Shown: piece after piece, positions 1-9,861 of the stretch | Layout: each line of letters opens with the position of its first letter | Position numbering within the stretch: position 1 is the stretch's first letter | Source: Conexibacter woesei Iso977N | Lineage (GTDB): Bacteria; Actinomycetota; Thermoleophilia; Solirubrobacterales; Solirubrobacteraceae | Direction of reading: 5' to 3' | Length of the DNA: 64,000 nt | Assembly (NCBI RefSeq): GCF_000424625.1 | Contig: NZ_AUKG01000004.1 | Span: forward strand, 310,001 to 374,000 | The notes under the pieces: model-generated | Databases searched by the model: none | The model's input: only the letters and a program-made list of their open reading frames with translations | Told to the model about the DNA's origin: nothing | Made by a program: the position numbers and the translations under genes

Positions 1-1181
1 ACATCGCCCTCGATCTCGGCCTCGTGGAGCTCGAGCCGTCGTCGGCCCGATGGGATGAGGCCCTCAGGCCGCAACACCATCATGATCAGCAGGAAGAACC
101 CGAAGACCCCGAACGAGATCGACGTGAAGTCGAACCCGAGCGGGCCGGACAGGTTGTCCAGCTGCGGCAGCCCGTAGCGGTTCATCATCGACAACGCCAC
201 GGCGCCGACGATGACGCCCCAGATGTTGCCCATGCCGCCGACGATGACCATCGCCAGGATGAACACCGAGAACCCGAACTCGAACTGGTCGACGTTCACC
301 GTGTTGTTGTAGGACCCCAGGAACACGCCCGCGAAGCCGCCGAACGCGGCGCCCATCGCGTAGGCCCACAACTTGGTCCGGACGAGGTTGACGCCCATGG
401 AGGCGGCCGCGACCTCGTCCTCGCGCACGGCGATCCACGCGCGGCCCAGCCGCGAGTCGCGCAGGCGCCGGTTGACGAAGATCGTGAACACGACCATCCC
501 GAGGACGACCCAGTACGCGGGTCTCAGGTTGGCGTCCGTGTAGACCGCGTTGTGCGACCACGGCAGGTTGATGGTGTCGATCGGCGTGATGCCTTGGCGC
601 CCGTGCGAGAAGTCCGTCGAGCCGATGCCGAACAGGCCACTCGTCGAGTTCTCGAAGATGCGCGGCACGATCTCGCCGAACGCGAGCGTGACGATCGCCA
701 GGTAGTCGCCACGCAGCCGCAGCGTCGGCGCACCGAGCAGCACACCCCACGCCGCCGTGATCGCCATCGCGATGAAGATCACGATGAAGAAGTTGATGTG
801 GATGCCCGCGATGTCCAGCCGCCCGCCCGAGAGCTTGGGCTGGAACGTCGAGCGGTCCGACACCAGGATGTGGATGCCCTTGCCGCCGTTGACGTCCGGG
901 AACTGCTGCGACCCGAACCAGCCGATGACGAACGCGCCGATCGCGTAGAACGCCACGTAGCCGAGGTCGAGCAGACCCGCGAAGCCGACCACGATGTTCA
1001 GGCCCAGGGCCATGATCACGTAGGCCAGCGTCTGGATCGACGCGTCAAGGAAGTCGCCTCCGCCCGTGATGTACGGGAAGAAGACGGCGGCCACGAAGAA
1101 GATCAACATCCACGCCCAGCGCGGAAGCGCGCCGGCGACCGTGTCGCCGGTGTCGCGCAGAGCCTTCACCTGTGTGCTCAT
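1..1181 (-). CDS. livM: Branched-chain amino acid ABC transporter permease LivM (C-terminal end cut by window edge)
   Basis: Inner-membrane permease that pairs with LivH to import leucine, isoleucine, valine or related compounds. About 393 codons lie in the window and the frame is still open at base 1, so the C-terminus is missing. The protein starts MSTQVKALRDTGDTVAGALP, then has a long run of hydrophobic segments with the family patterns GLNIVVGFAGLLDLGYVAFYA and LRLRGDYLAIVTLAFGEI and, further on, GGMGNIWGVIVGA. The ATG is at 1179-1181, 49 bases after the livH stop, in the same direction, so the two are likely cotranscribed. Identification follows from these LivM motifs and from its place behind livH and a binding protein. 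The substrate cannot be told from sequence alone, since this family also carries urea and aromatic compounds. Confidence 0.9.
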   Translation of the reverse strand, partial: MSTQVKALRDTGDTVAGALPRWAWMLIFFVAAVFFPYITGGGDFLDASIQTLAYVIMALGLNIVVGFAGLLDLGYVAFYAIGAFVIGWFGSQQFPDVNGGKGIHILVSDRSTFQPKLSGGRLDIAGIHINFFIVIFIAMAITAAWGVLLGAPTLRLRGDYLAIVTLAFGEIVPRIFENSTSGLFGIGSTDFSHGRQGITPIDTINLPWSHNAVYTDANLRPAYWVVLGMVVFTIFVNRRLRDSRLGRAWIAVREDEVAAASMGVNLVRTKLWAYAMGAAFGGFAGVFLGSYNNTVNVDQFEFGFSVFILAMVIVGGMGNIWGVIVGAVALSMMNRYGLPQLDNLSGPLGFDFTSISFGVFGFFLLIMMVLRPEGLIPSGRRRLELHEAEIEGD

Positions 1182-1230
1182 CGAACGTGCCTCCCGCATG
1201 ACGTACCGCTTGGCTTTGCAGCGTTCGACC

Positions 1231-2289
1231 TCATCCTTCTCGCGTCTCCTCACCGAAGAGGCCCTGGGGACGGAAGACCATCACCATGATCAGGACGCCG
1301 AAGACGACCGCCGGCGTCCACTCCTCCCCGAGCTGCAGGCCCAGGAAGTTGCCGCCGTCGGAGATCGCCTGGATCACCCCGATGATCAACCCGCCGATCA
1401 CCGCGCCCTTGAGGTTCCCGATGCCGCCCATGACCGCCGCGGTGAACGCGATCAGGCCGGCCGTGAAGCCCATGTTGAAGCGGACGGTCAAGTTGTACAA
1501 CGCGTAGATCAGGCCGGCCGCGCCGGCCATCATCCCGCCGAGCAGGAACGTCAGCGAGATCGTCCGGTCGACGTCGATGCCCATCAGGCGCGCGGCATCC
1601 GGGTCCTGCGCGGTCGCGCGCATCGCCTTGCCGTACTTGGTGGTGTTGACGAACCACAGCAGCGCGATCAGCAGCGGCACCGTGATGATCACGGCGAAGA
1701 CGTCCGAGTGCAGGATGTCCACCCTGAACACCGTGAAGTACGTGGCGTGGGACCCGATCAGGTCGGGGACCGAGTCCGGCGTCGGCCGCCACAGCAGGCC
1801 GACGTTCTGCAAGATGAAGGACATGCCGATCGCGGTGATCAGCGGCGCCAGCTTCGGCGCGTTGCGCAGCGGTCTGTAGGCCGACCGCTCTATGAGCACG
1901 TTGAGCGTCGCGCTCGCGAGCATCGCGCAGACCAGGACGATGACGATCGAGACGACGATCAGGGCGATGCTCGTCGTCTGCGTGACGCCGAACGTCTGCC
2001 ACAGCGACAGCGAGACGAACGCGCCGATCATGAAGACCTCGCCGTGGGCGAAGTTGATGAGCTCGACGATGCCGTAGACCAGCGTGTAGCCGAGCGCGAT
2101 GAGCGCCCAGACCATGCCGTTGGACAGGCCCGTCTTGACGTTCGCCAACGTGTCCGTCGGCTGGTAGATGAACTGCGCCACCAACGCCAGGCCGAGGACG
2201 ATCGGCAAGGCATAGGCGTTGAGAACGTCTCCGACTTTCCGCGCGGGCGGCGGAGCGGAGGCGGTCTCGGTGATCGATGCGGCTTCCAT
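1231..2289 (-). CDS. livH: Branched-chain amino acid ABC transporter permease LivH
   Basis: Integral membrane permease, partner of LivM. From the ATG at 2287-2289 the product is 352 residues; the frame is open further upstream, but this start has a GGGAGGGG ribosome site about 11 bases before it and gives a usual length. Family signatures seen are NGMVWALIALGYTLVYGIVELINFAHGE near the first membrane spans, the loop MGIDVDRTISLTFLLGGMMAGAAG, and GGIGNLKGAVIGGLIIG near the end (quoted in part). There are about eight hydrophobic segments. It lies between the binding-protein gene and livM on one strand, which is the standard order J-H-M; the ATPase genes livG/livF would be expected beyond base 1. 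Confidence 0.93.
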   Translation of the reverse strand: MEAASITETASAPPPARKVGDVLNAYALPIVLGLALVAQFIYQPTDTLANVKTGLSNGMVWALIALGYTLVYGIVELINFAHGEVFMIGAFVSLSLWQTFGVTQTTSIALIVVSIVIVLVCAMLASATLNVLIERSAYRPLRNAPKLAPLITAIGMSFILQNVGLLWRPTPDSVPDLIGSHATYFTVFRVDILHSDVFAVIITVPLLIALLWFVNTTKYGKAMRATAQDPDAARLMGIDVDRTISLTFLLGGMMAGAAGLIYALYNLTVRFNMGFTAGLIAFTAAVMGGIGNLKGAVIGGLIIGVIQAISDGGNFLGLQLGEEWTPAVVFGVLIMVMVFRPQGLFGEETREG

Positions 2290-2354
2290 GGGTGTGGGGT
2301 CCCCTCCCGAGGCGTTTGAGTCCGACAACTCGACGCGAGCGACGCGGGCGGGCC

Positions 2355-2384
2355 GCCGGCCGGGGTTCCTCAACCCCGGCCGGC
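2355..2384 (-). terminator. Intercistronic stem-loop between binding-protein gene and livH
   Basis: A perfect 13-bp inverted repeat (2355-2367 pairing with 2372-2384, loop CCTC) lies between the stop of the binding-protein gene and the livH start. There is no T run on the minus strand after it. Such hairpins commonly cause partial termination or protect the upstream mRNA so that the binding protein is made in excess over the membrane subunits. That role is inferred; the hairpin itself is seen directly. Confidence 0.7.
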
Positions 2385-2409
2385 GCGCCCGCGCGCTCAG
2401 ACGTGTGGC

Positions 2410-3675
2410 CTAGGAGGTCTGGGCCTTGATCACCTTGTCGAAGATGAGCTTGCCACCCTCGATCTTGTTTCCGCCGTAATCGGTCAGCGTCGTGTCGCCG
2501 TTCTGATCGATCGAGTACGTGCCGAGCACCGACTCACGGTTCCTGACCTTGAAGAACTGGTCGATGACCGACTGGCGGTCGTTGCCCTTGTCGCCGGCGT
2601 TCTTGATGGCCTCGAGGACGACGCTCATCGCCTCGTAGCCGTAGATCGCGTAGGCCTCCGGGTCAGCGCCGTACTTGGCCTTGTAGTTCCTGAAGAACTC
2701 CTGGCCGGACTTCGGGTACAGCTTCGGATCCAGCGTCGGGTTGGTCACGTAGGTCTGCTTCTCGACCTTCGAGCCCAACTTCGACGCGAACGCGACCTCG
2801 GCGACGCCGTCCGGACCGAACAGCTTGGCCGACGGCATCGTGGCGTTGAGGTCCTTGAACAGCTGGACGGCGTTGTTCTGGGTGATGCCACCGAAGAACA
2901 CGCAGTCGGCGCCGGTGCCCTTGATGGTCCCGGCCAGCGCGCGGTAGTTGGCGGCCTTCGGGTCGATGCCCTGGTTGCCGAGCACCGTCAGGCCGGCGGC
3001 CCTGGCGCGCGGGGCGACCTGATCGGCGAGGCCCTTACCGTAGACCTCCTTGTCGTTCAGGATGTACACCTTGGTGCACCCCTGGTCCTTCTGGTAGGTC
3101 ACCTGCGCCGCCGCCTGGATGTGGTCGGCGGGCACGACGCGGCCGTAGGTCCGCTTGCCGGACGGGTAGTACTTGTCCGGCTCGCCCTTGTCGGCGCCCT
3201 CGGAGCGGGTCAGGCCCACCGCCGTGTTGGACGGCGACACCTGCAGGATGCCGGCCTCGTTGAGGATCGGCAGCGAGATCGCGGTGGCGCCCGAGTTGAA
3301 CTCACCCAGGTAGGCGATCGTCGACTTGTCCTGCGCGGCCTTGCGGGCGTCGCCCGAGGTCGCGCCCGGATCCCACTTGCCCGCCGACGCCGTGGCGTCG
3401 TCGAGCTTCTTGAAGGTCACCCTGAAGTTGCCGGCCTTTCCACCGGCGGAATCCAGCGCCATCTGCTCGCCGTTGTTGACCGAGACCGACTGCGGGCGGG
3501 AGTCGCCCTGCAGCGGCAGGCTGGAGTAGATGGTGATGTTGGAGCCACCCGAGCTTGCGCTCGTGGAGCTCCCGGTGCTTCCGCCACTGTCGTTGTTGTC
3601 GCTGCCGCACGCGGCAACTCCGAACGACAGCGCGGCAAGCAAGCAGCCCGAGGCTGCCACATGACGTACGCGCAA
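2410..3675 (-). CDS. Branched-chain amino acid-type substrate-binding lipoprotein
   Basis: Extracytoplasmic binding component (LivJ/type-1 periplasmic binding fold) of the importer encoded downstream. 421 residues. The N-terminus MRVRHVAASGCLLAALSFGV is a lipoprotein signal peptide ending in a lipobox with Cys at about residue 23 (AAC-GSDN), followed by a Ser/Gly-rich linker, so it is anchored to the outer face of the membrane. The mature part has the family features: a start like ITIYSSLPLQGDSRPQ, VAYLGEFNSG-type segments, and TFGPDGVAEVAF and AYAIYGYEAM in the second lobe (approximate). The start ATG is preceded by a GAGGAGGGGA ribosome site. Own promoter at 3716-3745. First gene of the liv operon. 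Confidence 0.92.
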   Translation of the reverse strand: MRVRHVAASGCLLAALSFGVAACGSDNNDSGGSTGSSTSASSGGSNITIYSSLPLQGDSRPQSVSVNNGEQMALDSAGGKAGNFRVTFKKLDDATASAGKWDPGATSGDARKAAQDKSTIAYLGEFNSGATAISLPILNEAGILQVSPSNTAVGLTRSEGADKGEPDKYYPSGKRTYGRVVPADHIQAAAQVTYQKDQGCTKVYILNDKEVYGKGLADQVAPRARAAGLTVLGNQGIDPKAANYRALAGTIKGTGADCVFFGGITQNNAVQLFKDLNATMPSAKLFGPDGVAEVAFASKLGSKVEKQTYVTNPTLDPKLYPKSGQEFFRNYKAKYGADPEAYAIYGYEAMSVVLEAIKNAGDKGNDRQSVIDQFFKVRNRESVLGTYSIDQNGDTTLTDYGGNKIEGGKLIFDKVIKAQTS

Positions 3676-3715
3676 CGTGTCCCCTCCTCAAGGGATCGAA
3701 TACGGAGAGAGCGCG

Positions 3716-3745
3716 AGTCTAAACAGACCCACAGACGCTGCGCAA
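3716..3745 (-). promoter_or_regulatory. Promoter of the liv binding-protein gene
   Basis: On the minus strand a -35-like TTGCGC (complement of 3740-3745) is followed after 18 bases by TAGACT (complement of 3716-3721). About 40 bases separate the -10 box from the start codon at 3675, leaving room for the clear Shine-Dalgarno sequence. The same TAGACT hexamer occurs in front of several other genes in this window. Seen in sequence; promoter activity is inferred. Confidence 0.6.
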
Positions 3746-3797
3746 TGGTCACTTCGCCACACCACAGGATGGGCATGTGGCTTGACCACACGGATGG

Positions 3798-3813
3798 CCC
3801 GCCTTCAGGCGGG
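3798..3813 (-). terminator. Short GC hairpin after the 54-residue membrane protein gene
   Basis: CCCGCC-TTCA-GGCGGG forms a 6-bp stem just downstream of the stop at 3822 on the minus strand. On the plus strand it is followed by TTT, on the minus strand by no T run, so it could act in either direction between the trpA transcript and the liv promoter. Confidence 0.5.
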
Positions 3814-3821
3814 TTTCGTGG

Positions 3822-3986
3822 CTAGCTCTGACGCTTGGACGGCAGGTACTTCTGCAACATCTGGATCGTCACGGCGACGATCATGATCAGCGCGGCAAGC
3901 AGGAAGCTGTCGAGGGCCTTGGCCCCGAGCGCCCACAGGACGATCCACAAGGCAAGCGCCGCGACGATGGAGTAGACGAGTCCCAT
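3822..3986 (-). CDS. Small hydrophobic membrane protein (54 residues)
   Basis: A short open frame starting MGLVYSIVAALALWIVLWAL and ending QKYLPSKRQS. It has two predicted membrane segments, residues 3-21 and 27-44, and a basic C-terminal tail, so it should be an integral inner-membrane peptide. The ATG at 3984-3986 is preceded after 10 bases by TAGGAT, the same leaderless promoter layout as many neighbours. It follows trpA by 57 bases on the same strand and is closed by a hairpin. I do not recognise a family and assign no function. Codon use is GC-rich like the neighbours, which supports it being real. Confidence 0.65.
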   Translation of the reverse strand: MGLVYSIVAALALWIVLWALGAKALDSFLLAALIMIVAVTIQMLQKYLPSKRQS

Positions 3987-4043
3987 AGCGGCCCAGATCC
4001 TACTGCGAGCAGGCGCTCTGAGGCGTTGCGGTTGCGCGCCCGG

Positions 4044-4835
4044 TCAGGCCGCGGCCAGCGCCGCCGAGAACGACGCGACGACCTCGCGGACCGCGGCGGC
4101 CGGGTCGTCGGCCTCGGCCGCTGCGCGGACCAGGCGGCTGCCGACGATCACGCCGTCGGCGCCGGCCTCCATCGCCTGCACGGCCTGCTCGGGCGCGCCG
4201 ATCCCGAAGCCGAGCGCGACCGGGACGTCGGTGTGGGCCTTCGCGCGCGCGATCGTGTGCGCGAAGGTGTCCGAGAGCGTCGTGCGCTCGCCGGTCGTGC
4301 CGGTGACCGAGACGGTGTAGACGAAGCCGCGCGCCCGGGCGCCGATGCGCTCCAGGCGCTCCTCGGGGGTCGTGGGCGCGACCAGCGGGACCAGCGCGAT
4401 GCCCGCCGCGTCGCAGGCCTCCAGCAGCGGTCCGGACTCCTCCAGCGGCAGGTCGGGGACGATCAGGCCCGAGCCGCCGGCCTCGACGAGGTCGGAGACG
4501 AACTCCGGGACCCCGCGCGCCAGGATCAGGTTGGCGTACAACATCATCACGACCGGGACCTGCGGGCCGAGGACCCTGCAGACGTCGAAGACGTCGGCGA
4601 CCGTCGCGCCGGCCGCGAGCGCCTGCGTCCCGGCCGCGTGGATGACCGGGCCGTCGGCCAGCGGGTCGCTGAACGGGACGCCGAGCTCGATCAGGTCGGC
4701 GCCGCCGTCGACGTAGGCCTGGCCGATCTCGATCGACTGCGCGACGGTCGGGAACCCGCCCATCAGGTAGGGCATGAGGGCCGCTCGCCCGTGGGCGTTG
4801 GCGAAGGCGTCGGCGATGCGCTGGGGTCCGGACAT
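4044..4835 (-). CDS. trpA: Tryptophan synthase alpha subunit
   Basis: Splits indole-3-glycerol phosphate into indole and glyceraldehyde 3-phosphate; indole passes to TrpB. 263 residues, the usual length for this TIM-barrel enzyme. The two catalytic acids are present: Glu50 in DLIELGVPFSDPLADGP and Asp61 in the same stretch. The phosphate-binding loops GFGIG and VGSRLV are also clear. A TAGGCT hexamer lies 11 bases before the ATG, so it may be transcribed on its own as a leaderless mRNA. Unusually it is not adjacent to trpB: an opposite-strand gene and a repeat region lie between them. Confidence 0.97.
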   Translation of the reverse strand: MSGPQRIADAFANAHGRAALMPYLMGGFPTVAQSIEIGQAYVDGGADLIELGVPFSDPLADGPVIHAAGTQALAAGATVADVFDVCRVLGPQVPVVMMLYANLILARGVPEFVSDLVEAGGSGLIVPDLPLEESGPLLEACDAAGIALVPLVAPTTPEERLERIGARARGFVYTVSVTGTTGERTTLSDTFAHTIARAKAHTDVPVALGFGIGAPEQAVQAMEAGADGVIVGSRLVRAAAEADDPAAAVREVVASFSAALAAA

Positions 4836-4885
4836 GTGGTCGTCGAAGCCTACGACCAGTTCGCGTCCTATGCTCGCTGCGGTCG

Positions 4886-5971
4886 ATGACCGACACGCGC
4901 GACGACACCAGCACCGAGGACGAAGGCCGCACGCGCGTGCGAGACGCCTTCATCATGCCCGGCCCGAGGGGTCGCACGGCGCTGATCTGGTTCGGGTCGA
5001 CCGCGCTGCTGATCCTCGTGATCTACCTGCTGATCCCGCACCTGGCGGGCGTCGAGGACACGTGGAACCGGATCAAGAACGGCTCGCCCGCGTGGCTGGC
5101 CGCGGCGATCGGGCTGGAGACGTGCTCGTACCTCGGCTACGCGTGGAACATGGCGGCGGTCAGCGCCGCCGACGGCGTGATCCTGGGCGTGAAGCGCTCG
5201 GCGCTGATCACGCTGGCCGCGACGGCGGCGACGCGGTTGGTCGCCGCCGGTGGGGCCGGCGGGATCGCGGTGACGACGTGGGCGCTGTCGCGGGCCGGGC
5301 ACGGGCCGAGGCAGGCGGCCAAGCAGGTCTCGCAGCATCTCGTGGCGACCTACGGCGTGTTCATGGCGCTGGTGATCGCGGTCGGGACCGCGCTGGCGAT
5401 CGCCGGCGAGGACCCGCTGCTGTCGGCCGTGCCGGCCGTGATCGCCGCGCTGTGCGTGGCGACGTTCCTGGTCGTGATCCAGGCGCCGGACTGGATCCGG
5501 CGGCATCTGGACACCGGGCCGAAGTGGCGCCGTCGGTTGCTCGCCGCACCCCAGGCCCTGGCCGACGGGACCCACTTCACGATCGAGCTCGTCCAGCGCC
5601 GCGAGCGCGGCCTGTGGGGCACCGTCTTCTGGTGGATCTTCGACTTCGCAACGCTCTGGGCATGCTTCTGGGCCTTCGGCGGCCACCCGAACGTCCCGGA
5701 CTTGTTGATGGCCTACCTCCTCGGCCAGCTCGGCAACCTGCTGCCCCTTCCCGGCGGAGTCGGCGGCGTCGAAGGCGGCATGGTCGGCGCAGCGGCCGCC
5801 TTCAACATGGACGCCGGCGTGGCCCTGGTGGCCGTGCTGGCCTACCGCGCGATCTCCGTCTGGCTGCCGGCCCTCCCCGGCGTCCTGGCACTGGCGACGC
5901 TGCGCAAGGCAGCAGAAGGCGCCGACGTCATCGACGACGCACCCGAAGCGGACGCCGACGAAGCGGCCTAG
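4886..5971 (+). CDS. Flippase-like membrane protein (lysylphosphatidylglycerol synthase TM / UPF0104 family)
   Basis: Polytopic membrane protein of 361 residues with a charged N-terminal tail of about 30 residues and roughly eight hydrophobic segments. The C-terminal half carries the family hallmark LGQLGNLLPLPGGVGGVEGG (about residues 280-300), as in the YbhN/AglD2 group and the membrane domain of MprF. Family members move or modify lipids, but the substrate is unknown and there is no aminoacyl-transferase domain here. It is read divergently from trpA (50 bases between starts), with TATGCT 11 bases before the ATG. It separates trpA from trpB, so it looks like an insertion into an ancestral trp block. 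It ends just before a 47-bp palindrome. Confidence 0.82.
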   Translation: MTDTRDDTSTEDEGRTRVRDAFIMPGPRGRTALIWFGSTALLILVIYLLIPHLAGVEDTWNRIKNGSPAWLAAAIGLETCSYLGYAWNMAAVSAADGVILGVKRSALITLAATAATRLVAAGGAGGIAVTTWALSRAGHGPRQAAKQVSQHLVATYGVFMALVIAVGTALAIAGEDPLLSAVPAVIAALCVATFLVVIQAPDWIRRHLDTGPKWRRRLLAAPQALADGTHFTIELVQRRERGLWGTVFWWIFDFATLWACFWAFGGHPNVPDLLMAYLLGQLGNLLPLPGGVGGVEGGMVGAAAAFNMDAGVALVAVLAYRAISVWLPALPGVLALATLRKAAEGADVIDDAPEADADEAA

Positions 5972-6020
5972 CCGCGCGATTGCGAGGCGGGACTGCCGTC
6001 GCGGACATGACGGCCGCGCG

Positions 6021-6067
6021 GTCAACGGTGCATTTGGGTTCGTATAGGACCAAAATGCACCGTTGAC
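6021..6067. repeat. 47-bp imperfect palindrome, AT-richer than surroundings
   Basis: GTCAACGGTGCATTT (6021-6035) is matched exactly by its reverse complement at 6053-6067. After one mismatch the pairing continues for about five more base pairs around a small loop (about 6042-6046). It sits 50 bases after the stop of the flippase-like gene. There is no T run as in a normal intrinsic terminator. It could be a terminator, a protein-binding site or a mobile palindromic element; the sequence alone does not decide. Confidence 0.75.
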
Positions 6068-6203
6068 GGAAGTTGACGAACACGCGCGGCGCGGCGCGGC
6101 GACCATCACCACCCGGAGGCCCGCAGCAGCGAGCCGATGGCCGCGGACGCGGCCGCTCGCCGCACCGCTGCGCTGCGTTGCCGCGTGTGCCGAGAGGCGA
6201 CGC

Positions 6204-6566
6204 CGGCGGAGACCGGCAAACGGTCGCGGTGTTACGACCGACGACGCATCGGTACACCCAGCGATCACGCCGGCGGAAGTGTGGCCGCGGACACGACCGG
6301 TCGCGCTGCCGCGACGCTTCGAGCCGCGGGTACCGAGGACGGCGGAGACCGGCAAACGGTCGCGGTGTCACGACCGACAACGCATCGGTACACCCAGCGA
6401 TCACGCCGGCGGAAGTGTGGCCGCGGACACGACCGGTCGCGCTGCCGCGACGCTTCGAGCCGCGGGTACCGAGGACGGCGGAGACCGGCAAACGGTCGCG
6501 GTGTCACGACCGACAACGCATCGGTACACCCAGCGATCGCGCAGGCGGAAGTGTGGCCGCGGACGT
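6204..6566. repeat. Tandem repeat, 136-bp unit, about 2.7 copies
   Basis: Units start at 6204, 6340 and 6476 with CGGCGGAGACCGGCAAACGG and are nearly identical: copies 1 and 2 differ at only a few positions, and copy 3 matches to about 6566 and then diverges. The array lies in the 698-bp space between the convergent flippase-like gene and trpB. No credible gene is seen here on either strand; long open frames across it show no protein-like pattern. A 15-base stretch of the unit, ACCGGTCGCGCTGCC, recurs in the spacer at 38756-38770. Confidence 0.9.
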
Positions 6567-6669
6567 GACGCCCGCAGCACCACCGCGCTCCGATACCGCG
6601 TGTGCCGAGAGGCGACGGGTGGCGAGAGGTGGCGGCTGCGCCGTCGAGAGGCGGTGGTTGCGCCGGCGG

Positions 6670-7847
<1,178 letters not shown>

Positions 7848-7851
<4 letters not shown>

Positions 7852-8600
7852 GCCGCGGGCCGGACCGGCGAGCGACGGCCCGCGGGCGTAGATGTAGGAC
7901 TCGGCCTGTCGTCGTCGTGCCGCGGGCGCGCGGGCTCCGAGCCGGCCGGCCAGGTCGACTTCACGGCCTCGGCGAAGGCCTTCATCTTCTCGGGATCCTT
8001 CACGCCCGGCGACGCCTCGACCCCGCTCGCCACGTCGACCGCGAACGGATGCACCGCCGCGATCGCGCTGACGACGTTCTCCGGGTTCAGCCCGCCGCTC
8101 AGGATCAGCGGCACGTTCGACGAGCGCCGCGAGACCATCGCCCAGTCGAACGTCTCCCCCGTCCCGCCGCGCAGCCCGTCGCGGTGGGTGTCGAGCAGGT
8201 GGAAGTCCGTCCGGAACGCCTGGACCGCGACGACGTCGGCCGCCAGCTTGACCGACTGCGCCTTGATCACCTTGCAGCCCGTCCGCCGCGCGATCTCCTT
8301 GGCGTACGAGGGACCCTCGTCGCCGTGCAGCTGGATCATCGACAGCTGCAGCATGTCGGCCAGCGCCGCGACCTCGTCCATCTCCTGGTTGACGACGACG
8401 CCGACGACCTCGACCTTGCGCCGCAGCGCGTTGGAGATCCGGACGCCCTCCGCCGGATCGCACGCGCGCTTGGACCCCGGCCACAGGATCAGCCCGATCG
8501 CCCAGGCGTCGAGCGAGACGGCCAGCTCGGCGTCGGCGAGCGACGTCATGCCACAGAACTTGATGCGCGTGCGGTGCTGCGAGTCGTCCACGCCCACCAT
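7848..8600 (-). CDS. trpF: Phosphoribosylanthranilate isomerase
   Basis: Amadori rearrangement of N-(5'-phosphoribosyl)anthranilate in tryptophan synthesis. 250 residues with the TIM-barrel motifs [15 protein letters not shown] (catalytic Cys near residue 16), QLHGDE, and [12 protein letters not shown] and [16 protein letters not shown] at the phosphate site. The C-terminal 30 residues are a low-complexity Arg/Pro-rich tail beyond the usual end. The ATG at 8598-8600 may not be the true start: a GTG three codons on (8591) lies seven bases after a TAGGAT box, matching the leaderless pattern of this genome. Overlaps trpB by ATGA. Confidence 0.95.
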
Positions 8601-8628
8601 CCTAGGGCGGCGCCGCGCGCGCCCGCGC

Positions 8629-9855
8629 CTAGCCGGTCTGCAGCGCCGACGGGCGCTTGGTCAGCGTGACCGTGACGTCCCTGGTCGAGCCCTTCTGGCG
8701 CACGATCTCGAGCTTGACCCTGTCGCCCGGCCTGTGCGACGACACCAGCTGCGCGAGCTGGTCCGACGTCGTGATCTTCGTCCCGTCGACCTTGGTGATG
8801 ATGTCGCCGCCCAGGACCACCGGGTCGGACGAGCCCTGCATCGTCGCCTGGATCGTCCCGGCCCTCAGCCCGGCCTGGCCGGCCGGCGACCCGGACTCGA
8901 CGGTCTGCACGAGCGCGCCGTGGTTGGCCGCCACGCCGACCGCGTCGAACTGGCCGTCGACGGTGATCGACGTCACGCCGAGGTAGGCGCGCTGCACGGC
9001 CTCGCCGGACTTCAGGCTGGTGAGGATCTGCTTGGCGGTGTCGATCGGGACGGCGAAGCCGATCCCGACGTTGCCCTCCGACCCGCTGCCGCCGGTCTCG
9101 ATCTGCGAGTTGATCCCGATCACGCGCCCGGCCGAGTCGATCAGCGGCCCGCCCGAGTTGCCCGGGTTGATCGCCGCGTCGGTCTGGATGACGTCCTTGA
9201 TCGCGAAGCCGTTGGGCGCCTGGATCTGGCGCTGCAGCGCCGAGACGACGCCGGTCGTCAGCGTGCGGTCGAGGCCGAACGGGTTGCCGATCGCGATCGT
9301 CGGGTCGCCGACCTGCACGTCCCTGGACGAGCCGAGCGGCAGCGGCCTGAGGTCCAGGCCCTCCGGGTCGACCCTCAGCAGCGCCAGGTCGGTCGACGGG
9401 TCCTTGCCGACGACCGTCGCCCTGAGCGTCTTCTTGTCGGCGAACTGGACCGTGATCGAGCCCCTGGTCGCGCCGTCGATGACGTGGTTGTTGGTGAGGA
9501 TGTCGCCGCGCGCGTCGATGACGAACCCGGAGCCGGTCGCCTCGCTCTTCTGCGCGCCGCCGAACCCGAAGTCGAACGGGTTGTTGGTCTGCTCGATGAT
9601 CTCGGACTTGATGTAGACGACGCCGGGCGCGTAGCGCTTGTAGATGTCGGCGGCGGTCAGGCCCTCGGCGACGTTGGACTGCTTGCCGTTGGCGCCGGTG
9701 GCGGCCATCGCGGGCTGGCGGATCACCGTCGTGGTGTGCCCGTCGGAGTCCGAGTTGTTCTCCAACAAGCTCGTCACCCCCGCGGCGACGCCGCCGCCGA
9801 GCAGCGCGGCGACGAGCAGAGGAGCGAAGAGGGCCTTGGAGTTGGAGGTCGGCAT
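8629..9855 (-). CDS. HtrA/DegP-type trypsin-like serine protease with PDZ domain
   Basis: Membrane-anchored or exported quality-control protease. 408 residues: a hydrophobic N-terminal segment (residues 9-30), a linker, a chymotrypsin-fold protease (about 65-290), and a C-terminal PDZ domain (about 290-400). The catalytic triad is intact: His124 in LTNNHVIDGA, Asp156 in PSTDLALLRV and Ser234 in PGNSGGPLID. It sits inside the trp gene run between trpC and trpF but has its own 114-base upstream region containing six helically phased hexamers, so it is probably regulated separately, perhaps by a cell-envelope stress response regulator. No functional tie to tryptophan synthesis is evident. Confidence 0.95.
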   Translation of the reverse strand: MPTSNSKALFAPLLVAALLGGGVAAGVTSLLENNSDSDGHTTTVIRQPAMAATGANGKQSNVAEGLTAADIYKRYAPGVVYIKSEIIEQTNNPFDFGFGGAQKSEATGSGFVIDARGDILTNNHVIDGATRGSITVQFADKKTLRATVVGKDPSTDLALLRVDPEGLDLRPLPLGSSRDVQVGDPTIAIGNPFGLDRTLTTGVVSALQRQIQAPNGFAIKDVIQTDAAINPGNSGGPLIDSAGRVIGINSQIETGGSGSEGNVGIGFAVPIDTAKQILTSLKSGEAVQRAYLGVTSITVDGQFDAVGVAANHGALVQTVESGSPAGQAGLRAGTIQATMQGSSDPVVLGGDIITKVDGTKITTSDQLAQLVSSHRPGDRVKLEIVRQKGSTRDVTVTLTKRPSALQTG

Positions 9856-9861
9856 ACGAGG

